Below are positions 25,032 to 33,185 of a DNA stretch of 38,117 nt, in pieces. The stretch covers positions 18,504 through 56,620 of the forward strand of contig JABDEM010000006.1 of NCBI GenBank assembly GCA_013287085.1. The letters run 5' to 3'. The translations under genes were made by a program, and so were the position numbers. Each line of letters opens with the position of its first letter. The first letter of the stretch is position 1. The DNA comes from Gammaproteobacteria bacterium. Lineage in GTDB: Bacteria > Pseudomonadota > Gammaproteobacteria > DSM-16500. The notes beneath the pieces are model-generated. The model saw only the letters and a list, made by a program, of their open reading frames with translations, did no database searches and was not told the DNA's origin.

Positions 25032-27860
25032 TTAGGCTTTTAGCATGTTTCGTATTACGTGTTGCAGTATTCCGCCTTGCTTGTAATAGTCTAGTTCATT
25101 GGCCGTGTCTATACGGGAAATCAACTCTACTTCTGTTTGGGTATTGTTATCGCGGTTAATAATGGCTTTAATTTTCATGCGCGGTTTCATGTTTTCATTA
25201 ATGCCTACGATATCAATTTTTTCTGAGCCTGTTAGTTTTAAAGTTTTTCTTGTTTCACCAGGTGAAAATTCAAGTGGTAAAATTCCCATACCAATTAAAT
25301 TGGAACGATGAATGCGTTCGAAACTTTCAGCTATAACTGCGCTAACGCCTAATAATTTTGGACCTTTAGCAGCCCAATCGCGTGAGGAGCCGGTGCCGTA
25401 TTCTTTTCCGGCTATCACCACTAAAGATACTTTTTCTTGTTTATAACGCATAGCCGCATCAAAAATAGGAAGTGTTTCGCCGCTTGGAATGTGTTTGGTA
25501 AAGCCGCCTTCGACTTCTGGGACCATTTCATTGCGGATACGAATATTCGCAAACGTTCCGCGCATCATGACTTCATGATTCCCGCGTCTTGCGCCTAAAG
25601 AATTAAAGTCTTTAACTGCAACACCTTTGGATAATAAATATTTTCCTGCGGGACTGTCTGCTTTGATAGAACCTGCGGGAGAAATATGATCGGTTGTGAT
25701 GCTATCGCCTAATAAAGCTAAAACTCTTGCGCTTTTAATATCTGAAATTTTTTCTGGGGTTAATTGCATACCATCAAAAAATGGTGGATGTTGGATATAA
25801 GTTGAATCATCTCGCCATTGATATGTTTGGGTTGCAGAAATTTTCATATCACGCCATTCTTTGGTGCCCGTGAAAATATTGGCATAAGAATCTTGGAACA
25901 TTTTGCCGGTGATAGTTGCCATTTCACGCGCAATTTCTGCATTGCTGGGCCATAAATCTTTTAAATAAACGGGGGCGCCAGATTTATCATTGCCAATGGC
26001 ATCTTTAGTTAAATCAATAAAAGTGGTTCCTGTTAGAGCAAAAATTACGACTAAAGGAGGTGATGCTAGCCAATTAGCTTTAACTTGGGGATGGATACGG
26101 CCTTCGAAATTTCTATTGCCGGATAAAACAGCGGATACGGTTAGATCATTGTCAGCTACTGTTTTTGCAACGACATCAGGCAAAGGTCCTGAGTTTCCAA
26201 TACAAGTGGTGCAACCATAGCCTACTAATGAAAACCCCACTTGATCTAAATAAGTTTGTAATCCTGTGCTTTTTAAATATTCAGTTACCACTAATGAGCC
26301 TGGAGCGAAAGAAGTTTTAACCCAAGGTTTCCGTGTTAAGCCTTTTTCTACGGCTTTTTTAGCGACTAAACCTGCGCCAATTAAAACACTAGGATTTGAA
26401 GTATTTGTACAGCTTGTGATTGCAGCTATAACCACATCACCATGATGCAAAGAAAAATCACCGTTAGTTTGGAAGGCTTTATTTTTTTCATCTGAACGTT
26501 TGTTATCAGCTAATAATTTATCACCTGCTTCAATTAATTTTGGTAATTCAACTTGATCTTGAGGACGCTTTGGGCCTGCAAGACAGGGTTTAATAGAATT
26601 TAAATCTACTTGTACAACATCCGTAAAATCTGGCGCAGGTTTGTATGGATCGTGCCAGAGACCTTGAGCTTTAGCATAAGCCTCAACTAAGGCAATAGTT
26701 TCTTCATCACGACCGCTTAAGCGTAAATAATTTAATGTTTCACCATCAATCGGGAAAAATCCGCAGGTGGCGCCATATTCAGGAGCCATGTTACCAATAG
26801 TTGCACGATCGGCGATGGATAAATCATTCAGTCCTGGGCCAAAAAATTCAACAAATTTTCCAACCACGCCTTTTTTACGGAGTACTGATGTTACCGCTAA
26901 AACTAAATCCGTTGCTGTAATTCCTTCTTGTAATTTTCCAGTGACTTTAACGCCAATTACTTCAGGAATTAACATAGAAATAGGCTGTCCTAACATAGCA
27001 GCCTCTGCTTCAATGCCCCCTACTCCCCATCCTAAAACACCTAAGCCATTAATCATAGTAGTATGACTATCGGTTCCGACTAATGTATCAGGATAAGCAA
27101 ATTTTTCATCTGACCAAACCGCTTTTGCTAAATATTCTAAATTGACTTGATGACAAATGCCGGTATCCGGTGGTACTACACGAAAATTTTTAAACGCATT
27201 TTGACCCCAACGTAAAAATTCATAGCGTTCGTAATTGCGTTCCATTTCTAATTTTGCATTAACACTGAAAGAATCAGGCGCAATAAATTGATCGACTTGT
27301 ACTGAGTGATCTATCACTAAATCAACGGGCGATAAGGGATTAATTTTTTCAGGGTTCCCGCCTAATTTGTGAATTGCAGCGCGCATGGCTGCTAAATCTA
27401 CTACCGCTGGCACCCCAGTGAAATCTTGCATTAATACCCGCGCAGGACGATAAGCAATTTCGCGATCGGATTTTTTTGTATTTAACCAACTCACCACCGC
27501 TTCAATATCATCTGAAGTAACAGTGCGTCCATCTTCATGTCTTAATAAATTTTCTAATAGTATTTTTAAAGTAAACGGTAATCGCCAAGCGCCTTTTAGT
27601 CCCATTTCTTCCGCGCTGGGTAAACTAAAATATTGATAATCTTTTCCATTTACTTTCAACGTTTGCTGGGTTTTAGTATATTTTTTTTGACGATCTGGAT
27701 GCTCGGGAATGGGTGGCACTTTCTTTTTATATTCCCCCGCCGCCCAAGATGGCGAATCGCTCGCAGGAAATGACTCTTCTGAGGTTTCTTTGACTACATC
27801 GTAACGAGATTTTTTATAAATAGAAATAAGGGCTTGTATCCATTTGTTAACCGTTTTCAT
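25032..27860 (-). CDS. acnA: Aconitate hydratase A with N-terminal extension
   Basis: AcnA interconverts citrate and isocitrate in the TCA cycle using a [4Fe-4S] cluster. Cluster cysteines are in AITSCTNTSNPSV and YGCTTCIGNSGPLP; the swivel domain has GKEYGTGSSRDWAAKGPKLL. At 942 residues it is about 50 longer than E. coli AcnA (891). The extra part is N-terminal: about 65 residues containing KETSEESFPASDSPSWAAG before the usual start near TLKVNGKDYQYFSLPSAEE. The ATG at 27860 has AAGGA upstream and no good internal start exists, so the extension is probably translated. It converges on tRNA-Thr and diverges from a host-attachment-family gene. Confidence 0.97.
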   Translation of the reverse strand: MKTVNKWIQALISIYKKSRYDVVKETSEESFPASDSPSWAAGEYKKKVPPIPEHPDRQKKYTKTQQTLKVNGKDYQYFSLPSAEEMGLKGAWRLPFTLKILLENLLRHEDGRTVTSDDIEAVVSWLNTKKSDREIAYRPARVLMQDFTGVPAVVDLAAMRAAIHKLGGNPEKINPLSPVDLVIDHSVQVDQFIAPDSFSVNAKLEMERNYERYEFLRWGQNAFKNFRVVPPDTGICHQVNLEYLAKAVWSDEKFAYPDTLVGTDSHTTMINGLGVLGWGVGGIEAEAAMLGQPISMLIPEVIGVKVTGKLQEGITATDLVLAVTSVLRKKGVVGKFVEFFGPGLNDLSIADRATIGNMAPEYGATCGFFPIDGETLNYLRLSGRDEETIALVEAYAKAQGLWHDPYKPAPDFTDVVQVDLNSIKPCLAGPKRPQDQVELPKLIEAGDKLLADNKRSDEKNKAFQTNGDFSLHHGDVVIAAITSCTNTSNPSVLIGAGLVAKKAVEKGLTRKPWVKTSFAPGSLVVTEYLKSTGLQTYLDQVGFSLVGYGCTTCIGNSGPLPDVVAKTVADNDLTVSAVLSGNRNFEGRIHPQVKANWLASPPLVVIFALTGTTFIDLTKDAIGNDKSGAPVYLKDLWPSNAEIAREMATITGKMFQDSYANIFTGTKEWRDMKISATQTYQWRDDSTYIQHPPFFDGMQLTPEKISDIKSARVLALLGDSITTDHISPAGSIKADSPAGKYLLSKGVAVKDFNSLGARRGNHEVMMRGTFANIRIRNEMVPEVEGGFTKHIPSGETLPIFDAAMRYKQEKVSLVVIAGKEYGTGSSRDWAAKGPKLLGVSAVIAESFERIHRSNLIGMGILPLEFSPGETRKTLKLTGSEKIDIVGINENMKPRMKIKAIINRDNNTQTEVELISRIDTANELDYYKQGGILQHVIRNMLKA

Positions 27861-27926
27861 CCATTGCTTCCTTATTGTTGAATTAAAGTATTATACTATT
27901 GTTATAGGCTAAGAAGGAGTACTTTT

Positions 27927-28376
27927 ATGACTTGGGTCGTAACTACAGATTCTAACACTTGCCGCATCTACCACTACCAAAAAAAACCTGCTGAAATCAA
28001 ATTAATCAAAGAAATAAAACATCCTGAAAATAAACTTAAAAATGTCGATCTAGTCTCCGATGGTCCTGGTCATTATGAAGCAAGCACCTCAGGCCGCGGG
28101 ACTTACTCTCCGCATATGGATGAAAAACAAGTTTTAATTGATAATTTTTCCAGAGAAATCGCCAAAGAATTAGATCATGGTCGCAACAGTCAAAAATATG
28201 ATAATTTAATTATTATCGCCTCCCCTCACATGAGTGGACTTTTAAATCAGCATTTAAACAAAAATGTAAAAGACTTAATTAGTCACAATATCCACAAAGA
28301 TACTTTGCATTTGAGTGATCATGAGTTATTAGAATTTATCAAAGCTCATGCTAAGTTTCCGAATGGTGGGGAATAA
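27927..28376 (+). CDS. Host-attachment (Host_attach) family protein
   Basis: A 149-residue soluble protein that fits the family annotated as required for attachment to host cells in Agrobacterium. It starts WVVTTDSNTCRIYHYQ, continues with VSDGPGHYEASTSGRGTY and DNFSREIAKELDHGRNSQKY, then has the YDNLIIIASPHMSGLLNQHL core and HKDTLHLSDHELLEFI. The fold is related to the RNase H/eRF1-like class; no secretion signal is visible, so the attachment label may be misleading. AAGGAG lies upstream of the ATG. It shares a 66-bp divergent control region with acnA, and its stop abuts that of proA. Confidence 0.8.
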   Translation: MTWVVTTDSNTCRIYHYQKKPAEIKLIKEIKHPENKLKNVDLVSDGPGHYEASTSGRGTYSPHMDEKQVLIDNFSREIAKELDHGRNSQKYDNLIIIASPHMSGLLNQHLNKNVKDLISHNIHKDTLHLSDHELLEFIKAHAKFPNGGE

Positions 28377-29612
28377 TTAATTTCTAACTTGGCCTTGACC
28401 CTTGACTAGATATTTAAACGTAGTTAATTGCTCCACTCCGACAGGACCTCGTGCGTGTAATTTTCCTGTAGCAATGCCTATTTCTGCTCCCATCCCAAAT
28501 TCGCCGCCATCCGCAAATTGAGTCGAAGTATTATGCATTACGATCGCACTATCAATTTCTTTAAAAAATCGCTCAGCAGCCGCTGCATCTTCAGTAACAA
28601 TCGCATCAGTATGCTGGGTGCCGTGTTCTGCTATATGTTTTATGGCTTCATTGAGATCTTTGACGATTTTAACCGCAATAATTGCCGCTAAAAATTCTGT
28701 ATCATAATCAAGACAAGGTTTGACACGAGAATCTAAAGCAATGACTTTTTCATCGCCTCTTATTTCACAACCTTTACGAATTAATTCATCTAATATCATT
28801 GGCAAATGACTATCAGCAATAGACTCATCTATCAATAAAGTTTCTGTTGCACCACAAATTCCCGTACGACGCATTTTGGCATTTAACACAATTTTCTTAG
28901 CCATGTCCTTATCCGCAGCTTTGTGAATATAGGTATGACATAAACCGGCTAAATGTTTAAATAGCGGGATTCGACTTTCTGCAACAATTTGCTCAATTAA
29001 TTTTGGACCGCCTCTGGGGATAATGACATCTATATATTTATCCATTTTTAGCATTTCAGAAACTTCAGCACGATCGGATGTTGGAAGCATTTGAATGGCT
29101 GTTTTAGGGAAATTTGAATCTTCTAAACCTGACTGTAGCGCTGCCATAATAGCAGAACAAGAATGAAAACTTTCACTGCCGCCTCTTAAAATTACCGCGT
29201 TACCTGCTTTTAAACAAAGTGCGGCCGCATCTGCCGTAACATTGGGGCGCGATTCAAAAATCACCCCAATCACACCAATAGGCACACGCACACGGTTTAT
29301 TTCTAAACCATTCGGGCGATCAAAAGTAGTCAGTATAGTGCCTATAGGATCAGGTAATTCAGCAATCGCCTCTAACCCCTTAGCGATAGCTTCAATACGA
29401 TTAGGATTTAATTGTAATCGATCTAAAAAAGCATCTGATAAAGCCTTTTCTTTTGCGGTTAACACATCTTTTTCATTCGCTTTTTGAATTTTAACTAAAT
29501 GTTTACGAAGCGCTTTTGCCATGGATTGCAAAGCTAAATTTTTTTGATCCGTAGTCATCAAAGAAAGCTGTCTGGAAACCAATCGTGCTTCTTCAGCCAT
29601 TTTTTGTATCAT
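28377..29612 (-). CDS. proA: Gamma-glutamyl phosphate reductase
   Basis: ProA reduces gamma-glutamyl phosphate to glutamate semialdehyde in proline synthesis. The catalytic Cys lies in RRTGICGATETLLID; also seen are FESRPNVTADAAALCLKAGN and VMHNTSTQFADGGEFGMGAE, typical of the aldehyde dehydrogenase superfamily. 411 residues is normal. Its start overlaps the proB stop by 4 bp, giving a proBA operon. Confidence 0.98.
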   Translation of the reverse strand: MIQKMAEEARLVSRQLSLMTTDQKNLALQSMAKALRKHLVKIQKANEKDVLTAKEKALSDAFLDRLQLNPNRIEAIAKGLEAIAELPDPIGTILTTFDRPNGLEINRVRVPIGVIGVIFESRPNVTADAAALCLKAGNAVILRGGSESFHSCSAIMAALQSGLEDSNFPKTAIQMLPTSDRAEVSEMLKMDKYIDVIIPRGGPKLIEQIVAESRIPLFKHLAGLCHTYIHKAADKDMAKKIVLNAKMRRTGICGATETLLIDESIADSHLPMILDELIRKGCEIRGDEKVIALDSRVKPCLDYDTEFLAAIIAVKIVKDLNEAIKHIAEHGTQHTDAIVTEDAAAAERFFKEIDSAIVMHNTSTQFADGGEFGMGAEIGIATGKLHARGPVGVEQLTTFKYLVKGQGQVRN

Positions 29613-30409
29613 GTTTCAAACTCTAATTCTGGCACAAACCAAGTTTTAGTCGCGACTTGATCAATGCGTTTTAAAGGGTTTAAATGTTTACCTGCTGCTA
29701 TCACCATGCGGCAATTGGATTCTAATGCCATTTGTGCAGCGGTTAATTTAGAAATCATTCCGCCTGAACCAAATTGAGTTGCAGAATCTCCTGCCATCGC
29801 TAAAATTTCTGGAGTTAATTGTTTTACTTCAGGAATTAAAGTGGCTAAAGGATCTAATTGCGGATTTGCTGTATAAAAACCTTCAATATCTGAAAGTAAA
29901 ATTAAAGTATCAGCATTCACCATTTTTGCAACGAGGGCGGCTAGTCTATCATTATCACCAAAACGAATTTCAGCTGTTGCAACCGTATCATTTTCATTTA
30001 TGACAGGAATCGCGCGTAATTTTAATAAAGTTTCAAAAGTATTTTTAGCATTTCGATAACGTTCTTCATCTTTACTATCTTCAAGCGTTAATAAAACTTG
30101 CGCGCCTGTGATACCATGCGAAGCTAACATTTCTTGATACGCATGCGCTAATTTAATTTGCCCGACTGAAGCTGCCGCTTGTTTTTCTTCTAGGTGTAAA
30201 GTACCCGATTTTAAATGCAGATGTCTTCGACCTAAAGCAATAGCGCCCGATGAAACCAAAAGAACTTGTTGCCCACGTTTCCAGCATTCTACTACATCAT
30301 TGATAAGACTTTCTAACCAAGGTCTACGAATCGACCCTAGCTCATCAACTAACAAGGAAGACCCCACTTTTACCACGATGCAGTTTGCATCGGCGATTTT
30401 ATGTTTCAT
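29609..30409 (-). CDS. proB: Glutamate 5-kinase, short form without PUA domain
   Basis: ProB phosphorylates glutamate, the committed and usually proline-inhibited step of proline synthesis. The amino acid kinase fold is clear: VVKVGSSLLVDE, LLVSSGAIALGRRHL, INENDTVATAEIRFGDNDRL and FGSGGMISKLTAAQMA. At 266 residues it ends after the kinase domain; E. coli ProB (367) has an additional C-terminal PUA domain. GGAG lies 6 nt before the ATG. The U-box gene ends only 27 bp upstream, so read-through into proBA is possible. Confidence 0.96.
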   Translation of the reverse strand: MKHKIADANCIVVKVGSSLLVDELGSIRRPWLESLINDVVECWKRGQQVLLVSSGAIALGRRHLHLKSGTLHLEEKQAAASVGQIKLAHAYQEMLASHGITGAQVLLTLEDSKDEERYRNAKNTFETLLKLRAIPVINENDTVATAEIRFGDNDRLAALVAKMVNADTLILLSDIEGFYTANPQLDPLATLIPEVKQLTPEILAMAGDSATQFGSGGMISKLTAAQMALESNCRMVIAAGKHLNPLKRIDQVATKTWFVPELEFET

Positions 30410-30436
30410 CGCTTACTCCACTTTAATTTTATTCTC

Positions 30437-31552
30437 CTATTTTGGAGATAAATTAGCGGAGAGTCCAGCTATTTGCGGCAGAACACGTTGCTTTGCTAAT
30501 AGCCTTCCAAAATAATTTGCTTGCACTTCCCTTAATTCTTGTCGGGCTAAAGGAGCTGCTTTTTCTTCGGCCATTGGTTCAATTTGTTGCTCATTCAGTA
30601 TTGAAATCACATTCGCCTGAGAGGATCGGCGTTCTGGTATCCCTTCCGGTCCCTCCTGGGGTAACTCTTCCTGGGCTCTTTGTTCGGGCAAAACAAGCAA
30701 ACGATTAATATGAGGATTAATAGGGCTGGGAGTCAAAAATTTATTCGTGAAATAATTAGCTATACTCCACAGAGTCTCACCTGCTTTTTCCCCAAGGTTT
30801 TCGTGAGTCTTGTAAATTTTCTGGCGAACCTCATAAGAACAATTAGATGTGACAGTAACTATCAAAGCAATTATCATTAGAGTGACATTTACTGGGGTTA
30901 ATGTTGCTAAACCGATCATAAAACAAAAACATACAATTTGTCCTACTATGCCAGCAATTAACTCTAATATATTTACCATTGCACCAGTTAATCTTCCGAT
31001 TTCTTTCCATTTTTCTTTTTTAGAAATAGGCTGCAGATCAGATATTTGAACACCTCTATGAATTGCGTAATCCCTATCTCTAGTTATTAACGGAGCATTC
31101 CCATCATTAACCGGATAAAAAGCGCCGCCTTGCATAGCATCAGAAAGTGACGCTAAATGATATTGATAACCATCAGCAAGACACAAACTATTTTCATCCG
31201 TTAATGTTTCCATACTATAGGGACATTCAAATCGACTCTCATTAAATTGGCCTTCTTCTGCATCCTCTAATTTATTTCGCGGCCAGTATTTTGTTAAAAG
31301 AATCAATATTGCATGCACACGATCATACAGATCACGGTTTTGCTCTCGTTCATATTGTAAAAAAGCAAATAATTTATCACGTAATTGCGTATTAACTAAT
31401 CTTAATTCTTCTTCAAAATTATCTTCATCAAAATTACAATTAACTAACACATGCATTTCATTTCCAGCAAGAATTGCCTTGATTTCATCATTGGCTAATT
31501 GTTTTAATTCTTCATGAATTAATTTGATTGCTTGCTTTTTAATGTGCTGCAT
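30437..31552 (-). CDS. U-box-like membrane protein, candidate Dot/Icm effector
   Basis: A 371-residue protein with eukaryotic-like architecture. Residues 1-95 are helical and charged. About 107-170 resemble a U-box: FECPYSMETLTDENSLCLAD followed by GYQYHLASLSDAM and PLITRDRDYAIHRGV, comparable to the CPI-x3-DPV, ADG-x2-YE and PN-x-ALR-x2-I pattern. Two hydrophobic helices follow (about 193-216 and 219-235), a membrane hairpin. The tail (285-371) is rich in Glu, Gln, Pro and Ala (EELPQEGPEGIPE, MAEEKAAPLARQELRE), like many type IV effector signals. AGAGGG precedes the ATG. U-boxes are E3 ubiquitin ligases in eukaryotes; bacterial cases such as LubX and GobX are injected effectors. Function here is inferred. 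Confidence 0.72.
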   Translation of the reverse strand: MQHIKKQAIKLIHEELKQLANDEIKAILAGNEMHVLVNCNFDEDNFEEELRLVNTQLRDKLFAFLQYEREQNRDLYDRVHAILILLTKYWPRNKLEDAEEGQFNESRFECPYSMETLTDENSLCLADGYQYHLASLSDAMQGGAFYPVNDGNAPLITRDRDYAIHRGVQISDLQPISKKEKWKEIGRLTGAMVNILELIAGIVGQIVCFCFMIGLATLTPVNVTLMIIALIVTVTSNCSYEVRQKIYKTHENLGEKAGETLWSIANYFTNKFLTPSPINPHINRLLVLPEQRAQEELPQEGPEGIPERRSSQANVISILNEQQIEPMAEEKAAPLARQELREVQANYFGRLLAKQRVLPQIAGLSANLSPK

Positions 31553-31581
31553 AATTCTGCCCTCTTTATAGGATTAGGATT

Positions 31582-31587
31582 ATTATA
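31582..31587 (-). promoter_or_regulatory. -10 box (TATAAT) of the U-box gene promoter
   Basis: A perfect TATAAT on the minus strand, 29 bp upstream of the ATG. There is no good -35 hexamer at 17 bp; that position is partly covered by the CTTAAG half-site, as expected for an activator-dependent promoter. Confidence 0.72.
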
Positions 31588-31597
31588 TCGAGCCAAG

Positions 31598-31614
31598 CTT
31601 AAGGAAATATTAAG
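31598..31614 (-). promoter_or_regulatory. PmrA-type operator upstream of the U-box gene
   Basis: The minus strand reads CTTAAT-ATTTC-CTTAAG, a direct repeat of the CTTAA(T) half-site with a 5-nt spacer (11-bp period). This is the arrangement known for PmrA boxes, which in Legionella and Coxiella control dot/icm genes and many effectors. It ends 10 nt before the TATAAT box. The first half-site extends as CTTAATATT; the second (CTTAAGCTT) is less perfect. Confidence 0.68.
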
Positions 31615-31640
31615 AGAATTATTTGCTATTTTTCATTGAG

Positions 31641-32231
31641 TTATGCGCTTCTTAAAAAGTTCTTTTCAGCATCGGTTGATTCACGACCTAAAATCGCATT
31701 ACGCTGTGGGAAACGACCGAACTCTTTAATCACACGATAATGTGCATATGCATAGGCTAAAAACAATTGATAAACTTGCGTAGTCTCAGGCATAGAAAGA
31801 GTTGCTAGTTGTTGAAATAAGCGTATGGATTGCTCTTGTAATTCCATATCTTCTGAATGCACTAAAGGCATGTAAAAGAACACGCGTTCGATTAAGGTCA
31901 GTGGATGATCTAGTTCTGCTTTTAAACCTTCGATACAAAGTTGTTGGGCATATTTATCATGCGAAAAAGCTTGTGGTGAATCTCTATGTAAACAGCGCGA
32001 GACTTGATCTAATAAAATAATCAGCGCTAATCTGCCACGGGGATGCTCTACCCATTCCGCTAAATTATTCGCAATAGCATCATCGTAATCGGATTTAAAT
32101 TTTTCTATTAAATCTTTTTTTAAACCTTCTTGCTCGCCAAACCAAAGGTTGGTGCGATCACTGGATGGGAGATCAGCATGGCCTAAATCGCCAAACCAAA
32201 AACCTAATAACTCATGGATTCTATCGTTCAT
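31641..32231 (-). CDS. DUF924 family protein
   Basis: A 196-residue helical protein of the DUF924 family, whose members have a TPR-like fold and no established function. The start (ELLGFWFGDLG), LWFGEQEGLKKDL, the family core HPRGRLALIILLDQVSRCLH, FFYMPLVHSEDMELQEQSI and FGRFPQRNAILGRESTDAE all fit. It lies 19 bp after the arginase gene on the same strand, so it is probably co-transcribed with it. The U-box gene that follows has its own promoter. Confidence 0.9.
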   Translation of the reverse strand: MNDRIHELLGFWFGDLGHADLPSSDRTNLWFGEQEGLKKDLIEKFKSDYDDAIANNLAEWVEHPRGRLALIILLDQVSRCLHRDSPQAFSHDKYAQQLCIEGLKAELDHPLTLIERVFFYMPLVHSEDMELQEQSIRLFQQLATLSMPETTQVYQLFLAYAYAHYRVIKEFGRFPQRNAILGRESTDAEKNFLRSA

Positions 32232-32250
32232 TCTAATTCCTATTTTTTCG

Positions 32251-33108
32251 CTAACTATACTCTTTTGTGAGCGCTAATATAAGCTCTGGGATGAGTTTTT
32301 CTGTTTTTTTCTCGATGTCTTGATGCGGATTAAATTCGGCAATTTCAATGCCTATTAATTTGGGATTTTTCGCTAAAGGCTTTAAGACTTCAAAAAGTTC
32401 TTTCGCAAAAATTCCACCCGGTAATCGTATTCCTGTGCCCGGGGCATCTTCTGGATCCAATCCATCAATATCAATACTGATGCCAAAATGAGCAGTGTCA
32501 TGCGCTACAATTCTTAAGGCTTCTTGCATGACAACTTTAAGCCCGCGTTCTTTGACTTCATCCATATAAAAAACTCTTACTTTTAAGCGTTTTAATAATT
32601 CTGCTTCTCCTGCACCATAATCACGTACTCCGATTAAGCAAACATGGTTTGGATTCAAAGGTGGCGCCAATTTTATATCGCCTTGCCCTAAAAGACAGGC
32701 TAAAGGCATGCCGTGAATATTACCGGTAGGGGAAGTTTCAGGGGTGTTGCTGTCCATATGAGCATCGATCCAAATCAAACCCAAAGGACCCTGCTCTTTG
32801 CAGGCATGGGATGCCCCACTCCAAGTCCCAATAGCTGAAGAATGATCACCGCCAATTACCGCAAAAAATTTCTTGGCCTTGACTAATTGATCTACTCGTT
32901 GTGCTAATTCTTTGCACAAATATTGCACTTGCTCTTTTTTAGCAAGCCCCTCTTTAGGTTCTAGCATGAGCTCCCAATGGGTTTCGATTCCATGATTGGC
33001 TAAATCAGCTAAATAAGGAGATTGTTGAAGTGTTTTAGGGCCATCAGCACAACTATCCAGAGCGGCAGCCACACCCGATGCATATCCTAGCAAATGTAGC
33101 GTAGTCAT
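32251..33108 (-). CDS. rocF: Arginase
   Basis: Arginase hydrolyses arginine to ornithine and urea using two Mn ions. Metal-binding motifs are GGDHSSAIGTW, IDAHMDSNTPETSPTGNIHG and SIDIDGLDPEDAPGTG. The NTPETSPTGNIHG loop is arginase-like rather than agmatinase-like. 285 residues is slightly short but complete. It could supply ornithine or deplete host arginine; both are inference. No urease is visible. It diverges from an M20 peptidase across a 77-bp gap. Confidence 0.93.
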   Translation of the reverse strand: MTTLHLLGYASGVAAALDSCADGPKTLQQSPYLADLANHGIETHWELMLEPKEGLAKKEQVQYLCKELAQRVDQLVKAKKFFAVIGGDHSSAIGTWSGASHACKEQGPLGLIWIDAHMDSNTPETSPTGNIHGMPLACLLGQGDIKLAPPLNPNHVCLIGVRDYGAGEAELLKRLKVRVFYMDEVKERGLKVVMQEALRIVAHDTAHFGISIDIDGLDPEDAPGTGIRLPGGIFAKELFEVLKPLAKNPKLIGIEIAEFNPHQDIEKKTEKLIPELILALTKEYS

Positions 33109-33185
33109 TAATCAAACTCCTTTTAAACCACTTCTTTAAATAATATCACAATCATCATACAATGCACTTTTAGAAAAGGATTACT

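Noticed and set aside
30432-30446. TCTCC-TATTTT-GGAGA hairpin at the end of the U-box gene as a terminator
   Set aside because: The 5-bp stem is too short for a convincing intrinsic terminator, and there is no strong T-tract.
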